Of a stretch of DNA of 64,000 bases, positions 45,445 through 53,302 are shown piece after piece. A program made the translations under genes and the position numbers. Below the pieces are notes generated by a model. The model saw nothing but the letters and a program-made list of their open reading frames with translations, was not told the origin of the DNA and did not search any database. Within the stretch, counting starts at the first letter, position 1, and every line of letters begins with the position of its first letter. The stretch lies in the NCBI RefSeq assembly GCF_018811945.1, contig NZ_JACRVU010000002.1, forward strand, positions 228,999 to 292,998, in the 5' to 3' direction. Source of the stretch: Gluconobacter sp. P1C6_b. GTDB taxonomy: Bacteria > Pseudomonadota > Alphaproteobacteria > Acetobacterales > Acetobacteraceae.

Positions 45445-45463
45445 CATCCCCTCCGCCAGCGCG
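45445..45463 (+). repeat. attR: 19-bp direct repeat of the tRNA-Ser 3' end
   Basis: An exact copy of 37551-37569, preceded by A and followed by A instead of C and C. It marks the right end of the island. Confidence 0.9.
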
Positions 45464-45504
45464 ATCCCAGGAAATATGGAATTCCGGCTCCCGAGCAGTT
45501 GTCC

Positions 45505-45527
45505 GCTGACCCATTGAATGGGTCAGC
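45505..45527. promoter_or_regulatory. Perfect 11-bp palindrome upstream of the deoxyribosyltransferase-like gene
   Basis: GCTGACCCATT, a single central G, then its exact complement. It lies 48 bp before the ATG at 45576, so it could be an operator or a stem-loop in the leader. The regulator is unknown. Confidence 0.45.
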
Positions 45528-45575
45528 CTTATCAGGCTTTCTTCCTGGTCGGAGACCGTGTAGAGGCTTGGATCT

Positions 45576-46181
45576 ATGTCAGAAAATCTTATTCCAGTTT
45601 ATCTGGCGGGCGATCTGGTGTTCCGTCCGGAAGCCCTCGCTCTTTTCGCAAAACTGAAGTCGATCTGTGCAGAGTATGGCCTGGATGGCGTTGCACCTTT
45701 TGACGGTCAGGCCGAGGCGCGTCTCCTGCCGCCTGGTCGCGAAACCATTCTTGCGTTTGTCCGTGCAGATCGTGATCTGATGGACCGGTGTGCTGCGGGT
45801 CTGTTCTGTATCGATCCGTTCCGCCGTTCCCCGGAGATGGATCCGGGAACGGCTGTGGAAATCGGCTATATGATGGGCCTGGGCAAACCGATGGAAGCCT
45901 ACACGGTGGACGGCCGTCTTTATTCCGAAAAGGTCGAGGCCTACTGGCGCGATGTCCTGAAACAGGAGCTACGCCAGCGGGAGGAAAGTGATGCGCCTTC
46001 CTCAGGCAGTATGGAAGATCCTGACGGCATGCTGGTCCATTCCGAAGGTCTGCTTCAGAATGGAATGGTGGAAGGCTTTATTGGCATGGCCGGTGGGCAG
46101 GTTTCCATCCAACGGGATTTCTTTCAGGCCTTCCGGAAGGCGGCTGAGCGCCTTTCCTTGCGGTTGCACGCAAGAGTTTAG
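45576..46181 (+). CDS. Nucleoside 2-deoxyribosyltransferase-like protein
   Basis: A 201-residue protein. The N-terminal IPVYLAGDLVFRPEA and the later DPGTAVEIGYMMGLGKPMEAY are the nucleotide-sugar binding and catalytic-Glu segments of the NDT/RCL fold. The family exchanges or hydrolyses the base of deoxynucleosides or nucleotides. The C-terminal ~60 residues extend beyond the core domain. It is the first gene right of the island. Confidence 0.8.
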   Translation: MSENLIPVYLAGDLVFRPEALALFAKLKSICAEYGLDGVAPFDGQAEARLLPPGRETILAFVRADRDLMDRCAAGLFCIDPFRRSPEMDPGTAVEIGYMMGLGKPMEAYTVDGRLYSEKVEAYWRDVLKQELRQREESDAPSSGSMEDPDGMLVHSEGLLQNGMVEGFIGMAGGQVSIQRDFFQAFRKAAERLSLRLHARV

Positions 46182-46189
46182 ACGACTTA

Positions 46190-46498
46190 TCAGTTTTTCG
46201 CGTAGATGCCCTGACGGCAGCGTGGCGCCAGACCACAGACATTGCAGACGACGGTCATGGAAGGGTCGTCGTTGAAGGAACAGCTTGACGGACGTTCCAG
46301 AGCATACCCCAGCGCCGGAGGTTTTGTCTGGAATGCGGTTACGACCCGCGTCATCCAGTTCTGAAGCTGCTGCGGCAGTTCCTCGTGATGATGAGTCCAC
46401 CACAGGATGTCATCGGTTGTACGCCCAATCTGCTGTGCAAGCTGGTCGGGAGACCATTGGGTCACTTGCAGAAAATCAGTCAACGTCACACTAGGCAC
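46190..46498 (-). CDS. Small Cys-containing protein of unknown function
   Basis: A 102-residue protein. The N-terminal LTDFLQVTQWSPDQLAQQIG resembles a degenerate helix-turn-helix. The C-terminus has CNVCGLAPRCRQG, three cysteines that could bind a metal. No family is recognised. It is convergent with the deoxyribosyltransferase-like gene. Confidence 0.6.
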   Translation of the reverse strand: MPSVTLTDFLQVTQWSPDQLAQQIGRTTDDILWWTHHHEELPQQLQNWMTRVVTAFQTKPPALGYALERPSSCSFNDDPSMTVVCNVCGLAPRCRQGIYAKN

Positions 46499-46728
46499 GT
46501 TACAGCCTTCCGAAAGTGTAAAACAGAAATGGATGTGTAAAAGACTTCTGTTTTTACGTCAATAAATCATAAAACTCTTTTTGTTTGATAAAGATTATAG
46601 TGTTTTTTATTGGTTAACAGCTCCATCATTTTGGTTTCGGTATTTATCTAAGGGTAACATTTATCCCAAAATGATGATGGCGACTGAGCGAAGTCTACAC
46701 TTTCGCTCCTGACCGAAGCAGTGACGGT

Positions 46729-47586
46729 TTATTCTTTGTGCGCGACAACAGAAGCGGCTGCTTTGCGTTTCAGGAAGCGCCGCAGTCCGATCTGTCCGAC
46801 TTTTTCGAGAAGTGGCGTCGTGATGTGCAGCAGCCACGGCATCACCAGACAGGCATGGGCAAAAATGCCGTCTATCCTGGGCAGGAAGATTTCACGCCCC
46901 ACCCCTTCACTGGTCCGGATAATCATTCTGGCTACATATCGGGCCGACAGGGGCTGATTGACGAAATTCAGGACAGACCCACCGTCCCGCGTTTCCTGCT
47001 CGAGCATCCGGGTATCAACAGCGGCAAGAAATATGGATGAAACTCTCAGTGTCCCTGGGCTGAATTCAAGGGCGAGTGAACGCGCAAAGCCTCTGAGGCC
47101 GAATTTCGTTGCGCTATATACAGAACTTCCCTGCAAGGGCATCACACCGGCAATGGAATTGACGAACATGACATGCCCATTGGGAGACAATGCGGGGAGC
47201 AGTTGACTGGTCATGAGGATGGGCGATGTCAGATTGATTGCCATCTGTTCTTCAAGGCTATGTTGCGTGATATCCTTGGTTGGTTCAGGCTGTATTTTCC
47301 CCGCGCAATGAATCAGAAGCCCGATGGGCCGATTCCTGTCCCGGATCGCAGTACTGACAGCCTGAAGATCCGATGGCACTGTCAGATCACAGAAAACAGC
47401 TTCAAATCGCCCTTTGCTGCTTGAGATCTGTTCTTCCGCCTTGCGGGGTTGGCGTGTCAGCAAAAGGACATCCCATCCCTGCTCCAGCAGGAGCCCCGCG
47501 ATTTCACACCCAATTCCACCCGTTCCGCCAGTCATGACGGCAAATGACGGCACCGTTATCCTTTTTCTGAAGGAAAAGGGATTCAT
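46729..47586 (-). CDS. Short-chain dehydrogenase/reductase
   Basis: A 285-residue SDR. The cofactor motif is TGGTGGIG (about residues 20-27), the NAG-like motif is HCAGK, and Ser plus Tyr-x-x-x-Lys are in NSIAGVMPLQGSSVYSATK. A C-terminal extension of about 50 residues with a hydrophobic stretch (CLVMPWLLHITTPLL) suggests membrane association and a lipid-like substrate. It is the second SDR of this type in the window. Confidence 0.85.
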   Translation of the reverse strand: MNPFSFRKRITVPSFAVMTGGTGGIGCEIAGLLLEQGWDVLLLTRQPRKAEEQISSSKGRFEAVFCDLTVPSDLQAVSTAIRDRNRPIGLLIHCAGKIQPEPTKDITQHSLEEQMAINLTSPILMTSQLLPALSPNGHVMFVNSIAGVMPLQGSSVYSATKFGLRGFARSLALEFSPGTLRVSSIFLAAVDTRMLEQETRDGGSVLNFVNQPLSARYVARMIIRTSEGVGREIFLPRIDGIFAHACLVMPWLLHITTPLLEKVGQIGLRRFLKRKAAASVVAHKE

Positions 47587-47797
47587 GTAATGTGCGAGCA
47601 GGTCAGAGTTGGGGGCGTCAGGAAATGCATGATCAACTTTCTGAAAAAGACGGTTGCATCTTCATAACGCGATAACACTTTGCATCCTATGGTTTTCTGG
47701 CGCCCTGATCTGGGGAGGGCCGCACCTGTACAGGTGCCGCAATTACAGCGCCGGGCGGGGGCGCACAGAAAGATGTGAGCCTATGATCTTCAGCCAG

Positions 47798-48403
47798 TCA
47801 CTGCCGGCACAGACCGTCCAGCAATACGTCCAACGCGGCTCGTACCGGTTCGGGCCCCACCTTATCCTCAAGAAGCTGTCCACTGATCGCCAGCATGGCC
47901 AGACCATGTACCTGTGCCCAGCTTGCAGCCACCTGCGCCCTAATGCCGACCTTCCGGAAACTGCCGTCCTCCTGCCCGTCTTCCAGAAGGCGTAGAGGAA
48001 TTGCGAATGTGTTCATGGCGGCATCATGCAACTGCGGATCTATCGTCTTGTCTGCATCGGAACTGAACATCAGCCGGTAAAGGCCAGGATTGCCGAGTGC
48101 AAAATCAATACAGGCCTGGGCTGTTGTGACGAATTGCGCGCGCGTGGAAGGGAAATCCTGGGACATGGCCTCTGCCATACACTCCCCCAGCCTGACGAAA
48201 CCGATCCGGGCGAGTTCCCGCAGTAGCATCTCGCGATCCTGGAAATGCTTGTAAGGGGCTGCGTGACTGACCCCTGTGCGACGCGCCACTTCCCGGAGCG
48301 TGAACGTCCAGTTTTGGTTTGTAGCCAGCATGGCAAGCGCCGTATCGATCAGGGCGCGGCGCAGGTCTCCGTGATGATAGGGGCGATCCTTGGTTTCACT
48401 CAT
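47798..48403 (-). CDS. TetR/AcrR-family transcriptional regulator
   Basis: A 201-residue TetR regulator. The N-terminal helix-turn-helix is TFTLREVARRTGVSHAAPYKHF, and the C-terminal ligand domain is of the TetR_C type (LYRLMFSSD). It is divergent from the aldehyde dehydrogenase, with a perfect 23-bp inverted repeat in the 100-bp gap, so it very likely represses that gene and itself. Confidence 0.9.
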   Translation of the reverse strand: MSETKDRPYHHGDLRRALIDTALAMLATNQNWTFTLREVARRTGVSHAAPYKHFQDREMLLRELARIGFVRLGECMAEAMSQDFPSTRAQFVTTAQACIDFALGNPGLYRLMFSSDADKTIDPQLHDAAMNTFAIPLRLLEDGQEDGSFRKVGIRAQVAASWAQVHGLAMLAISGQLLEDKVGPEPVRAALDVLLDGLCRQ

Positions 48404-48413
48404 TCGTGAGGCT

Positions 48414-48494
48414 CATGTTTACAGAAGAAACTTTAATTGACGCTGAAGCATTGTGCTCCATATCCTGCCTGTTAAAGTTTCTTCTGTAAACATG
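48414..48494. promoter_or_regulatory. Promoter flanked by perfect 23-bp inverted operator arms
   Basis: Arms at 48414-48436 (CATGTTTACAGAAGAAACTT...) and 48472-48494 are exact reverse complements 35 bp apart. Between them sits a good sigma70-like promoter for the dehydrogenase: TTGACG at 48437-48442, 18 bp, then TATCCT at 48461-48466. The right arm covers the expected transcription start, so a bound TetR dimer pair or loop would block it. Confidence 0.75.
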
Positions 48495-48503
48495 GAGGAC
48501 ATC

Positions 48504-49913
48504 ATGTCCGATACTGTTTCCCCGGCCGATCTGTCTCGTTTTCTTGACCGCCAGCGCGCTGCGTTTCTGCGGGATGGGCCCCCTGCCCCGAAACAGCGTC
48601 GGGCCGATCTGCGTCGCCTGAAAGCTGAAATTCTCAAACGGCGGACTGATATCGTACGGGCCCTGAAAGCGGATTTCGGCCAGCGGTCAGAGCGGGAAAG
48701 TGCCATTGTTGAACTGATTCCGCTGATCCAGTCGATCAATTACATGATCCGACATCTCGGATGCTGGATGAGACCGGAGCGTCGGCACGTTTCCGCCTAC
48801 TTTCAGTTTGGCCACGCCTGGATAATCCGCCAGCCCGTTGGTGTCGTAGGCATTATAGCACCCTGGAATTATCCGGTTTCCCTTGCTCTCGTGCCGCTGG
48901 CAACGGCAATTGCAGCTGGAAACCGGGCCATGCTCAAACCATCGGAATTTACACCGGTGACATCGGCCGTGATCGGCGAAATCGTACGGGCCGTTTTTTC
49001 GTCGGAGCGCGTTTCGGTCGTCACGGGAGACGGCGAAGTGGGCGCGGCATTCTCTGCGTTGCCTTTCGACCATCTCTTCTTCACCGGTAGCACTGCGGTT
49101 GGAAGGAAGGTTGCTGAGGCAGCGGCTCGCAATCTGACACCCGTTACTCTTGAACTGGGCGGTAAATCGCCCGTGGTGATCGAGCCCGGCTTTTCCAGGA
49201 AATGGGTGGCGGATCGCGTGGTATTCGGTAAGCTGACCAATGGTGGGCAGACCTGCATTGCGCCGGATTATGTGCTGGTTCACGAAAACGACCGGGACGC
49301 CTTTGCGGCGGCCTATCAGGCAGGCGTGAAAAAGCAGCACCCCCGTGATTACGCCGGCTCCTCCGACTACACTGCCATTCTCAACCAGCATCATTATGAA
49401 CGGCTGCAGGGCCTGATCGACAATGCTGCGGCACAGGGCGCGCAGGTGATCCGTCTAGGCAGCAATTCAGACGAAGGCCATGTTCTGGCTCCCGTCCTGC
49501 TGCTAGATGTGACACCGCAGATGAGCGTCATGCAGGAGGAAATTTTCGGGCCCATCCTGCCAGTCCTCACCTATCGCACACTGGATGAAGCGATTGCTTT
49601 CATCAATGAGCGCCCGCGTCCACTGGCTCTGTATTATTTCGGTGATAACCGCGCTGAACGTGACAGGGTTCTCAGGCGTACGGTTTCCGGAAATGTCACC
49701 ATCAATGGTGTCCTGCTGCATATCGCGCAGGACGATCTGCCCTTCGGAGGCGTGGGAGACAGTGGTATCGGGGCGTATCACGGGAAGGAAGGCTTTATCG
49801 CGCTGACTCATCCCCGGGGCATTTACCGGCAAGGGCGCTTCAGTGCCGCGACGTTGCTCAAGCCACCTTTCGACAAACTCACCGATGTCATTACAAATCT
49901 GATTTTGCGATAA
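48504..49913 (+). CDS. Aldehyde dehydrogenase, coniferyl-aldehyde-dehydrogenase-like
   Basis: A 469-residue NAD(P)-dependent aldehyde dehydrogenase. Motifs are PWNYPVSLALVP, FTGSTAVGRKV, the catalytic Glu in TLELGGKSPVV and the catalytic Cys in NGGQTCIAPDYVL. Hydrophobic C-terminal residues (LLKPPFDKLTDVITNLIL) resemble membrane-associated ALDHs. The ATG at 48504 follows GGAGG (48495-48499). Regulation by the divergent TetR protein is likely. Confidence 0.9.
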   Translation: MSDTVSPADLSRFLDRQRAAFLRDGPPAPKQRRADLRRLKAEILKRRTDIVRALKADFGQRSERESAIVELIPLIQSINYMIRHLGCWMRPERRHVSAYFQFGHAWIIRQPVGVVGIIAPWNYPVSLALVPLATAIAAGNRAMLKPSEFTPVTSAVIGEIVRAVFSSERVSVVTGDGEVGAAFSALPFDHLFFTGSTAVGRKVAEAAARNLTPVTLELGGKSPVVIEPGFSRKWVADRVVFGKLTNGGQTCIAPDYVLVHENDRDAFAAAYQAGVKKQHPRDYAGSSDYTAILNQHHYERLQGLIDNAAAQGAQVIRLGSNSDEGHVLAPVLLLDVTPQMSVMQEEIFGPILPVLTYRTLDEAIAFINERPRPLALYYFGDNRAERDRVLRRTVSGNVTINGVLLHIAQDDLPFGGVGDSGIGAYHGKEGFIALTHPRGIYRQGRFSAATLLKPPFDKLTDVITNLILR

Positions 49914-50008
49914 AAAATGCGAATTCCTCCCTGCACTATCCGCATGGTGGATCTCGGTCGGTGCTGACGCTATCGTCGCTGGAACTGATGTTAAGGGGCG
50001 CAGATAAG

Positions 50009-50407
50009 ATGAAGCAGGATGCTGGCGATATTACCGGGTTGCATCACGTCGCCATAATCGCATCTGATTATCAGCGCTCCCGGGCATTTTATGTTGATGT
50101 GCTGGGCTTTAAGGTCATCGCTGAAAATTTTCGCGCTGAGCGTAATTCATGGAAGTGCGATCTTCAGGTCGGTGACGCCCAGATTGAGCTCTTTTCTTTT
50201 CCGCAGGCTCCACCTCGGGTTTCGCGACCAGAAGCCTGCGGACTGCGCCATCTCGCATTCCGTGTTCAGGATATTGCCCAGGTCGTGCAACGTTTGGATG
50301 GGCACGGAATTGTTTCGGAGCCAATTCGCACAGACCCCTATACGGGGCGCCTGTTCACGTTTTTCGCTGATCCGGATGATCTTCCGCTCGAACTCTATGA
50401 AATATGA
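50009..50407 (+). CDS. VOC-family (glyoxalase-like) protein
   Basis: A 132-residue vicinal-oxygen-chelate protein: ITGLHHVAIIASDYQRSRAFYVDVLGF at the N-terminus and FFADPDDLPLELYE at the C-terminus. The metal ligands His (LHHVAI) and Glu (LELYE) are present, as in the SMU/GloA2 group. The ATG at 50009 is chosen by alignment with the domain start. Possibly a lactoylglutathione lyase-like enzyme. Confidence 0.8.
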   Translation: MKQDAGDITGLHHVAIIASDYQRSRAFYVDVLGFKVIAENFRAERNSWKCDLQVGDAQIELFSFPQAPPRVSRPEACGLRHLAFRVQDIAQVVQRLDGHGIVSEPIRTDPYTGRLFTFFADPDDLPLELYEI

Positions 50408-50451
50408 GCGGTCCCTGATTGCGGCCGCCATGGTAAGGCGGCTCTTGGGTG

Positions 50452-50817
50452 TTAATTATCCAGAGTGAAATTTGCCGTTGTCTTATGATGATGCTCAACC
50501 ACGGGAACGCCTTTTACGGTCGCGGGGGCATATCGCTGTTGCCGACAGTGATCGAGTGCGCTTGCGTTGAATTCAGGGTTTGTACTGGAAACCACCTGAC
50601 AGTTCACCGTATGCCCGGTTTTATCAATATCAAACATCATTTTGACCTGGCCCGTGGCATTTTCCCTAACCAGTTTTTCCGGATACACAGGTCCGTTTTT
50701 CATAACCTGCGGGGAATTGGATTTCGTTTCCTGGGCGCAGGCTACGCCTGGCGCTGCCAATACAGCTATCAACAATAGAAAATGCTTCAAATTCGCCTCC
50801 TGTTCATCGCTCTTCAT
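50452..50817 (-). CDS. TonB-C-domain periplasmic protein
   Basis: A 121-residue protein with a signal peptide (LKHFLLLIAVLAAPGVACA) and a TonB C-terminal-like domain: GPVYPEKLVRENATGQVKMMFDIDKTGHTVNCQVVSS. It lacks the N-terminal membrane anchor and Pro-rich spacer of true TonB, so it is probably a secreted or periplasmic domain of unknown role. Confidence 0.75.
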   Translation of the reverse strand: MKSDEQEANLKHFLLLIAVLAAPGVACAQETKSNSPQVMKNGPVYPEKLVRENATGQVKMMFDIDKTGHTVNCQVVSSTNPEFNASALDHCRQQRYAPATVKGVPVVEHHHKTTANFTLDN

Positions 50818-50891
50818 TCAGGATGATACATTTCCAGCGCTTGTGATAGCCATGGTTACAATTTCCTGACTTGAGTAAACCTCACCCCGTT

Positions 50892-51086
50892 TCAATGGTG
50901 TGTCCATGGCGGAAGAAACCTGCCCAGTGGCCGAATGCGATACTGGTGGGGCTTTGATCGCCGAGGAGGCGGATTCAGTGGCCGGTTTCCGTCATTCTTG
51001 GGATCATTCCTGCCGTATGGTTCTGGATCGCGACGCTCTGAAGGCGGAATGGGCTTAATGCTGCGCTCATCAACTGGAATGGACAT
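50892..51086 (-). CDS. Tiny proline/arginine-rich protein
   Basis: A 64-residue product starting MSIPVDERSIKPIPPSERRD behind a very strong CAGGAGGG site (ATG at 51086). It is rich in Pro, Arg and Asp and is predicted to be disordered. It is the third of three small proline-rich genes on this strand. No function is recognised. Confidence 0.55.
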   Translation of the reverse strand: MSIPVDERSIKPIPPSERRDPEPYGRNDPKNDGNRPLNPPPRRSKPHQYRIRPLGRFLPPWTHH

Positions 51087-51144
51087 GATCTGCCCTCCTG
51101 CAAAACGATTCAAGCGCTCTGCGAACCCGGGGTTCATCTGAGAC

Positions 51145-51176
51145 AAAAAGAAACCCGGCTTTCACCGGGCTTCTTT
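51145..51176 (-). terminator. Terminator between the second and third proline-rich genes
   Basis: On the minus strand, a CCCGG/CCGGG stem with a 6-nt loop and flanking AAAGAAG/TTTCTTT pairing is followed by a run of T, directly after the stop codon of the middle gene. Confidence 0.8.
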
Positions 51177-51319
51177 CAGTTTATCCGATTGGGAGGTTCC
51201 TGCATGGGGGGAGGATCTGTACCCGGTGGCGGATATGGATTGGGTTTTGGCGGTTCGGGTGGCATTGGCGGCGGGGGATTGGGCAACTCACTGGCACTTT
51301 GAGGGAAGAGCATCATCAT
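51176..51319 (-). CDS. Tiny proline-rich protein
   Basis: A 47-residue product (MMMLFPQSASELPNPPPPM...) in which about 40% of residues are proline. The ATG at 51317-51319 overlaps the upstream gene's TGA (ATGA), indicating coupled translation. It is too short for most gene finders. A terminator follows immediately. Likely unstructured; no function is recognised. Confidence 0.5.
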   Translation of the reverse strand: MMMLFPQSASELPNPPPPMPPEPPKPNPYPPPGTDPPPMQEPPNRIN

Positions 51320-51582
51320 CTCCATTGCCGGGTTGACAATGCCTCAAAGCTGTTTTGGAACGGCGGTTCGGTCGCAGCAAAAAGAAAGCCGGCCGACTGC
51401 CCGGTTTGGGACGATGAAGTCCCTTTCGTGGGATCATAGTCCTTTTCAACCTCTTCCTCTTCTTCCGGGGGCTCGTCTATGATCGGGCTCTTGTCGGGAT
51501 AGGGATCGAAAGGCTCTCTCTCACCTGGAGAACCGGGAGCTTTTGTCGGATTGATGGGTGTGTTGCCGGATTGAGCGAACAT
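51316..51582 (-). CDS. Small acidic, proline-rich protein
   Basis: An 88-residue product with a strong AGGAGG site before the ATG at 51582. The middle is strikingly acidic (IIDEPPEEEEEVEKDYDP) and the N-terminus is Pro/Gly-rich, so it is probably disordered. It is the first of the three-gene cluster. No family is recognised. Confidence 0.6.
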   Translation of the reverse strand: MFAQSGNTPINPTKAPGSPGEREPFDPYPDKSPIIDEPPEEEEEVEKDYDPTKGTSSSQTGQSAGFLFAATEPPFQNSFEALSTRQWR

Positions 51583-51669
51583 GGTCGCCTCCTGTTGTCC
51601 GACGACTCAAATCCGCAGTCCGTAACTGGTTCGATATACACAAAAAGAAACCCAATCAGAGTCGGACTG

Positions 51670-52761
51670 TCAGCCAGTCCGTCTGGCATGAAGATGCTCC
51701 TCTTCAAGGATCAGTTTTTCGATCCTTCTGCGCACATGAATGGCTTCTGCATCCGTCACGAAGTTGGGCTCACCGCAGACTCGTGCCTGATCGAGGCAGG
51801 GTTCAATGGCATTGAGAACACGCACGTCCTCGGCAATCACCTCCCTGTTCCGGCTGGCATACTGTTCCGAAATATCATCAGAATCCGTGGCAAAATCACG
51901 CAGGATGGCGAAATGATAATGCGTGGTCGTATCCGTTTCCGGGGTAATTCCATGAAGGAACTCCAAGTGACCCATACTCTCCTGCGCATGCCCGTCTTCG
52001 TCACAGGAAACGATTTCAGACCCGGCTGCCACAACCAGTGAAACTCCAAACAGTTCGGCCCGACTCCTGATCCCCATGGTACGTCCAATCCCGGGAAAGA
52101 AAGCAGTCATGGCATCTGCAGTGGGAAAAGCTTTCAGGGGGTGGTGAAAACAGAGACGCGTTGGCTCTTCGAGCATCGCACAGGCCTTTGCCGGACCATC
52201 CTCACAGCTCCGACTGCCCAGGCTGGCAGGGTGGGTGAAGCTGATATGTGACTGGTCGAACAGGTTCTCCAGCACGATCTGGGACCGTGCCTCAACATGG
52301 CAGGTGCCTGTTCCGAAAAGGAGTTTTTCTGTGTCATGCGAAAAAAGGGAAGCCGTGTCTGGCAGACGGCTCATGTCTGCGGGTGTTTCCAGATCCGCCC
52401 AGATCCAGACGAACGGTTTCTGTTCGACGAAAGGGAAAGACTTCAGATCCATGGCTTTGGGAATATGCTTCTGAAAGGGGAGACTGACGCACTGGCCTGA
52501 TGTCTCAAAAACTGCCCCGTGATAGGGACAGATCAGGCGCTCTCCGTCCTGATGATCTGAGCATAGCGGCATTTGACGGTGTGGGCACAGGGCTTTCAAT
52601 GCTCGTACGTCCCCGCCTGAAGTCCGCAGCAACAGAATATCCTGCCCAAGCAACCGTCGTCTCAGAGGGGTACTGGTGATCTCCGAACTCCAGCCGGCAA
52701 TGTACCACTGCTGGCGCGGATAGGGACGTGTAGCGGCGGAAAATGGATAGACCGGCATCAT
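51670..52761 (-). CDS. Rieske non-heme iron oxygenase (VanA-like)
   Basis: A 363-residue oxygenase alpha subunit. The Rieske [2Fe-2S] ligands are C-x-H in CPHRQMPLC and C-x-x-H in ICPYHG. The mononuclear iron site is in ENLFDQSHISFTHP (Asp, His, His). The type resembles vanillate O-demethylase. The start at 52761 (MMPVYPFSAATRPYPRQQW) is taken from the domain; a 30-codon upstream extension is unlikely. No reductase gene is adjacent. Confidence 0.85.
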   Translation of the reverse strand: MMPVYPFSAATRPYPRQQWYIAGWSSEITSTPLRRRLLGQDILLLRTSGGDVRALKALCPHRQMPLCSDHQDGERLICPYHGAVFETSGQCVSLPFQKHIPKAMDLKSFPFVEQKPFVWIWADLETPADMSRLPDTASLFSHDTEKLLFGTGTCHVEARSQIVLENLFDQSHISFTHPASLGSRSCEDGPAKACAMLEEPTRLCFHHPLKAFPTADAMTAFFPGIGRTMGIRSRAELFGVSLVVAAGSEIVSCDEDGHAQESMGHLEFLHGITPETDTTTHYHFAILRDFATDSDDISEQYASRNREVIAEDVRVLNAIEPCLDQARVCGEPNFVTDAEAIHVRRRIEKLILEEEHLHARRTG

Positions 52762-52876
52762 GAGTGGAAACGTCTCCCGAGAATTCTTCCCGGATATCGG
52801 AGCGAGATGAACAGAGAGTAAAATCGAGACGTTTTTCCGATGCTGATTCAAAATTTCAGTGAAAATATTATGCTGA

Positions 52877-52891
52877 CTGAACCCTGTTCAG
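52877..52891. promoter_or_regulatory. Palindrome upstream of the Rieske gene
   Basis: CTGAAC-CCT-GTTCAG, a perfect 6-bp dyad extended imperfectly to TGAC/GTCA, in the gap between the divergent Rieske oxygenase and the small acidic protein. The regulator is unknown. Confidence 0.35.
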
Positions 52892-53052
52892 GTCATGGTA
52901 CAAAAAATCTATGTGTTTGTTCTGTTTCAAATAAAGGATTCACCACGATCATTCGGTGCTTCCTGAGAGCTTGAGCACCAGTAAAGTGCCACAACAAAGC
53001 TGGACATCCTGTTTTCCAGGCTTCACTCTTTTCACACAAAGGAGAGCACAGC

Positions 53053-53241
53053 ATGCGACACGATCATGACGATGATGAAAATGGCATCGACGCGGAAATT
53101 CAGGAACTGATGTCCGAGCTGCAGAATGATGCAGAACGTCTGAGCACTGCGACCGAAAAATCAGGTGCACCGGATGAGATCAAGCACATGGTTGCGGCGC
53201 TGGCCGATAAGATTGATGGGCTGGCTTCGCTGGTTCGGTAA
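53053..53241 (+). CDS. Small acidic protein of unknown function
   Basis: A 62-residue product starting MRHDHDDDENGIDAEIQELM with an AAGGAG site 10 bp before the ATG. It is predicted to be helical and coiled-coil-like, with a highly acidic His/Asp start. No family is recognised. It stands alone between the Rieske gene and the LysR gene. Confidence 0.65.
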   Translation: MRHDHDDDENGIDAEIQELMSELQNDAERLSTATEKSGAPDEIKHMVAALADKIDGLASLVR

Positions 53242-53302
53242 GGAATGGTGGTTTCCTTCGCGACACTTCGATTGCTTTCCCCTCTCGGCATCGTGTCGGT
53301 AT

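Larger units (their letters stand above)
37551..45463. mobile_element. P4-like integrated island (satellite or integrative element) in tRNA-Ser
   Basis: A 7.9-kb element bounded by the 19-bp direct repeat, with a P4-type tyrosine integrase beside the right copy. Inside are an AlpA-like DNA-binding protein, two small unknown proteins, a primase fragment coupled to a Toprim/DUF927 helicase, an XRE regulator, an HNH nuclease and a decayed gene. No capsid, tail, terminase or conjugation genes are visible. That content is typical of phage satellites or small integrative elements that replicate themselves but borrow packaging. Confidence 0.88.

Noticed and set aside
46624..46676. 11-bp inverted repeat (CATCATTTTGG and its complement) as an IS remnant
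   Set aside because: The 31-bp spacer and lack of transposase remains make a simple hairpin or chance more likely.
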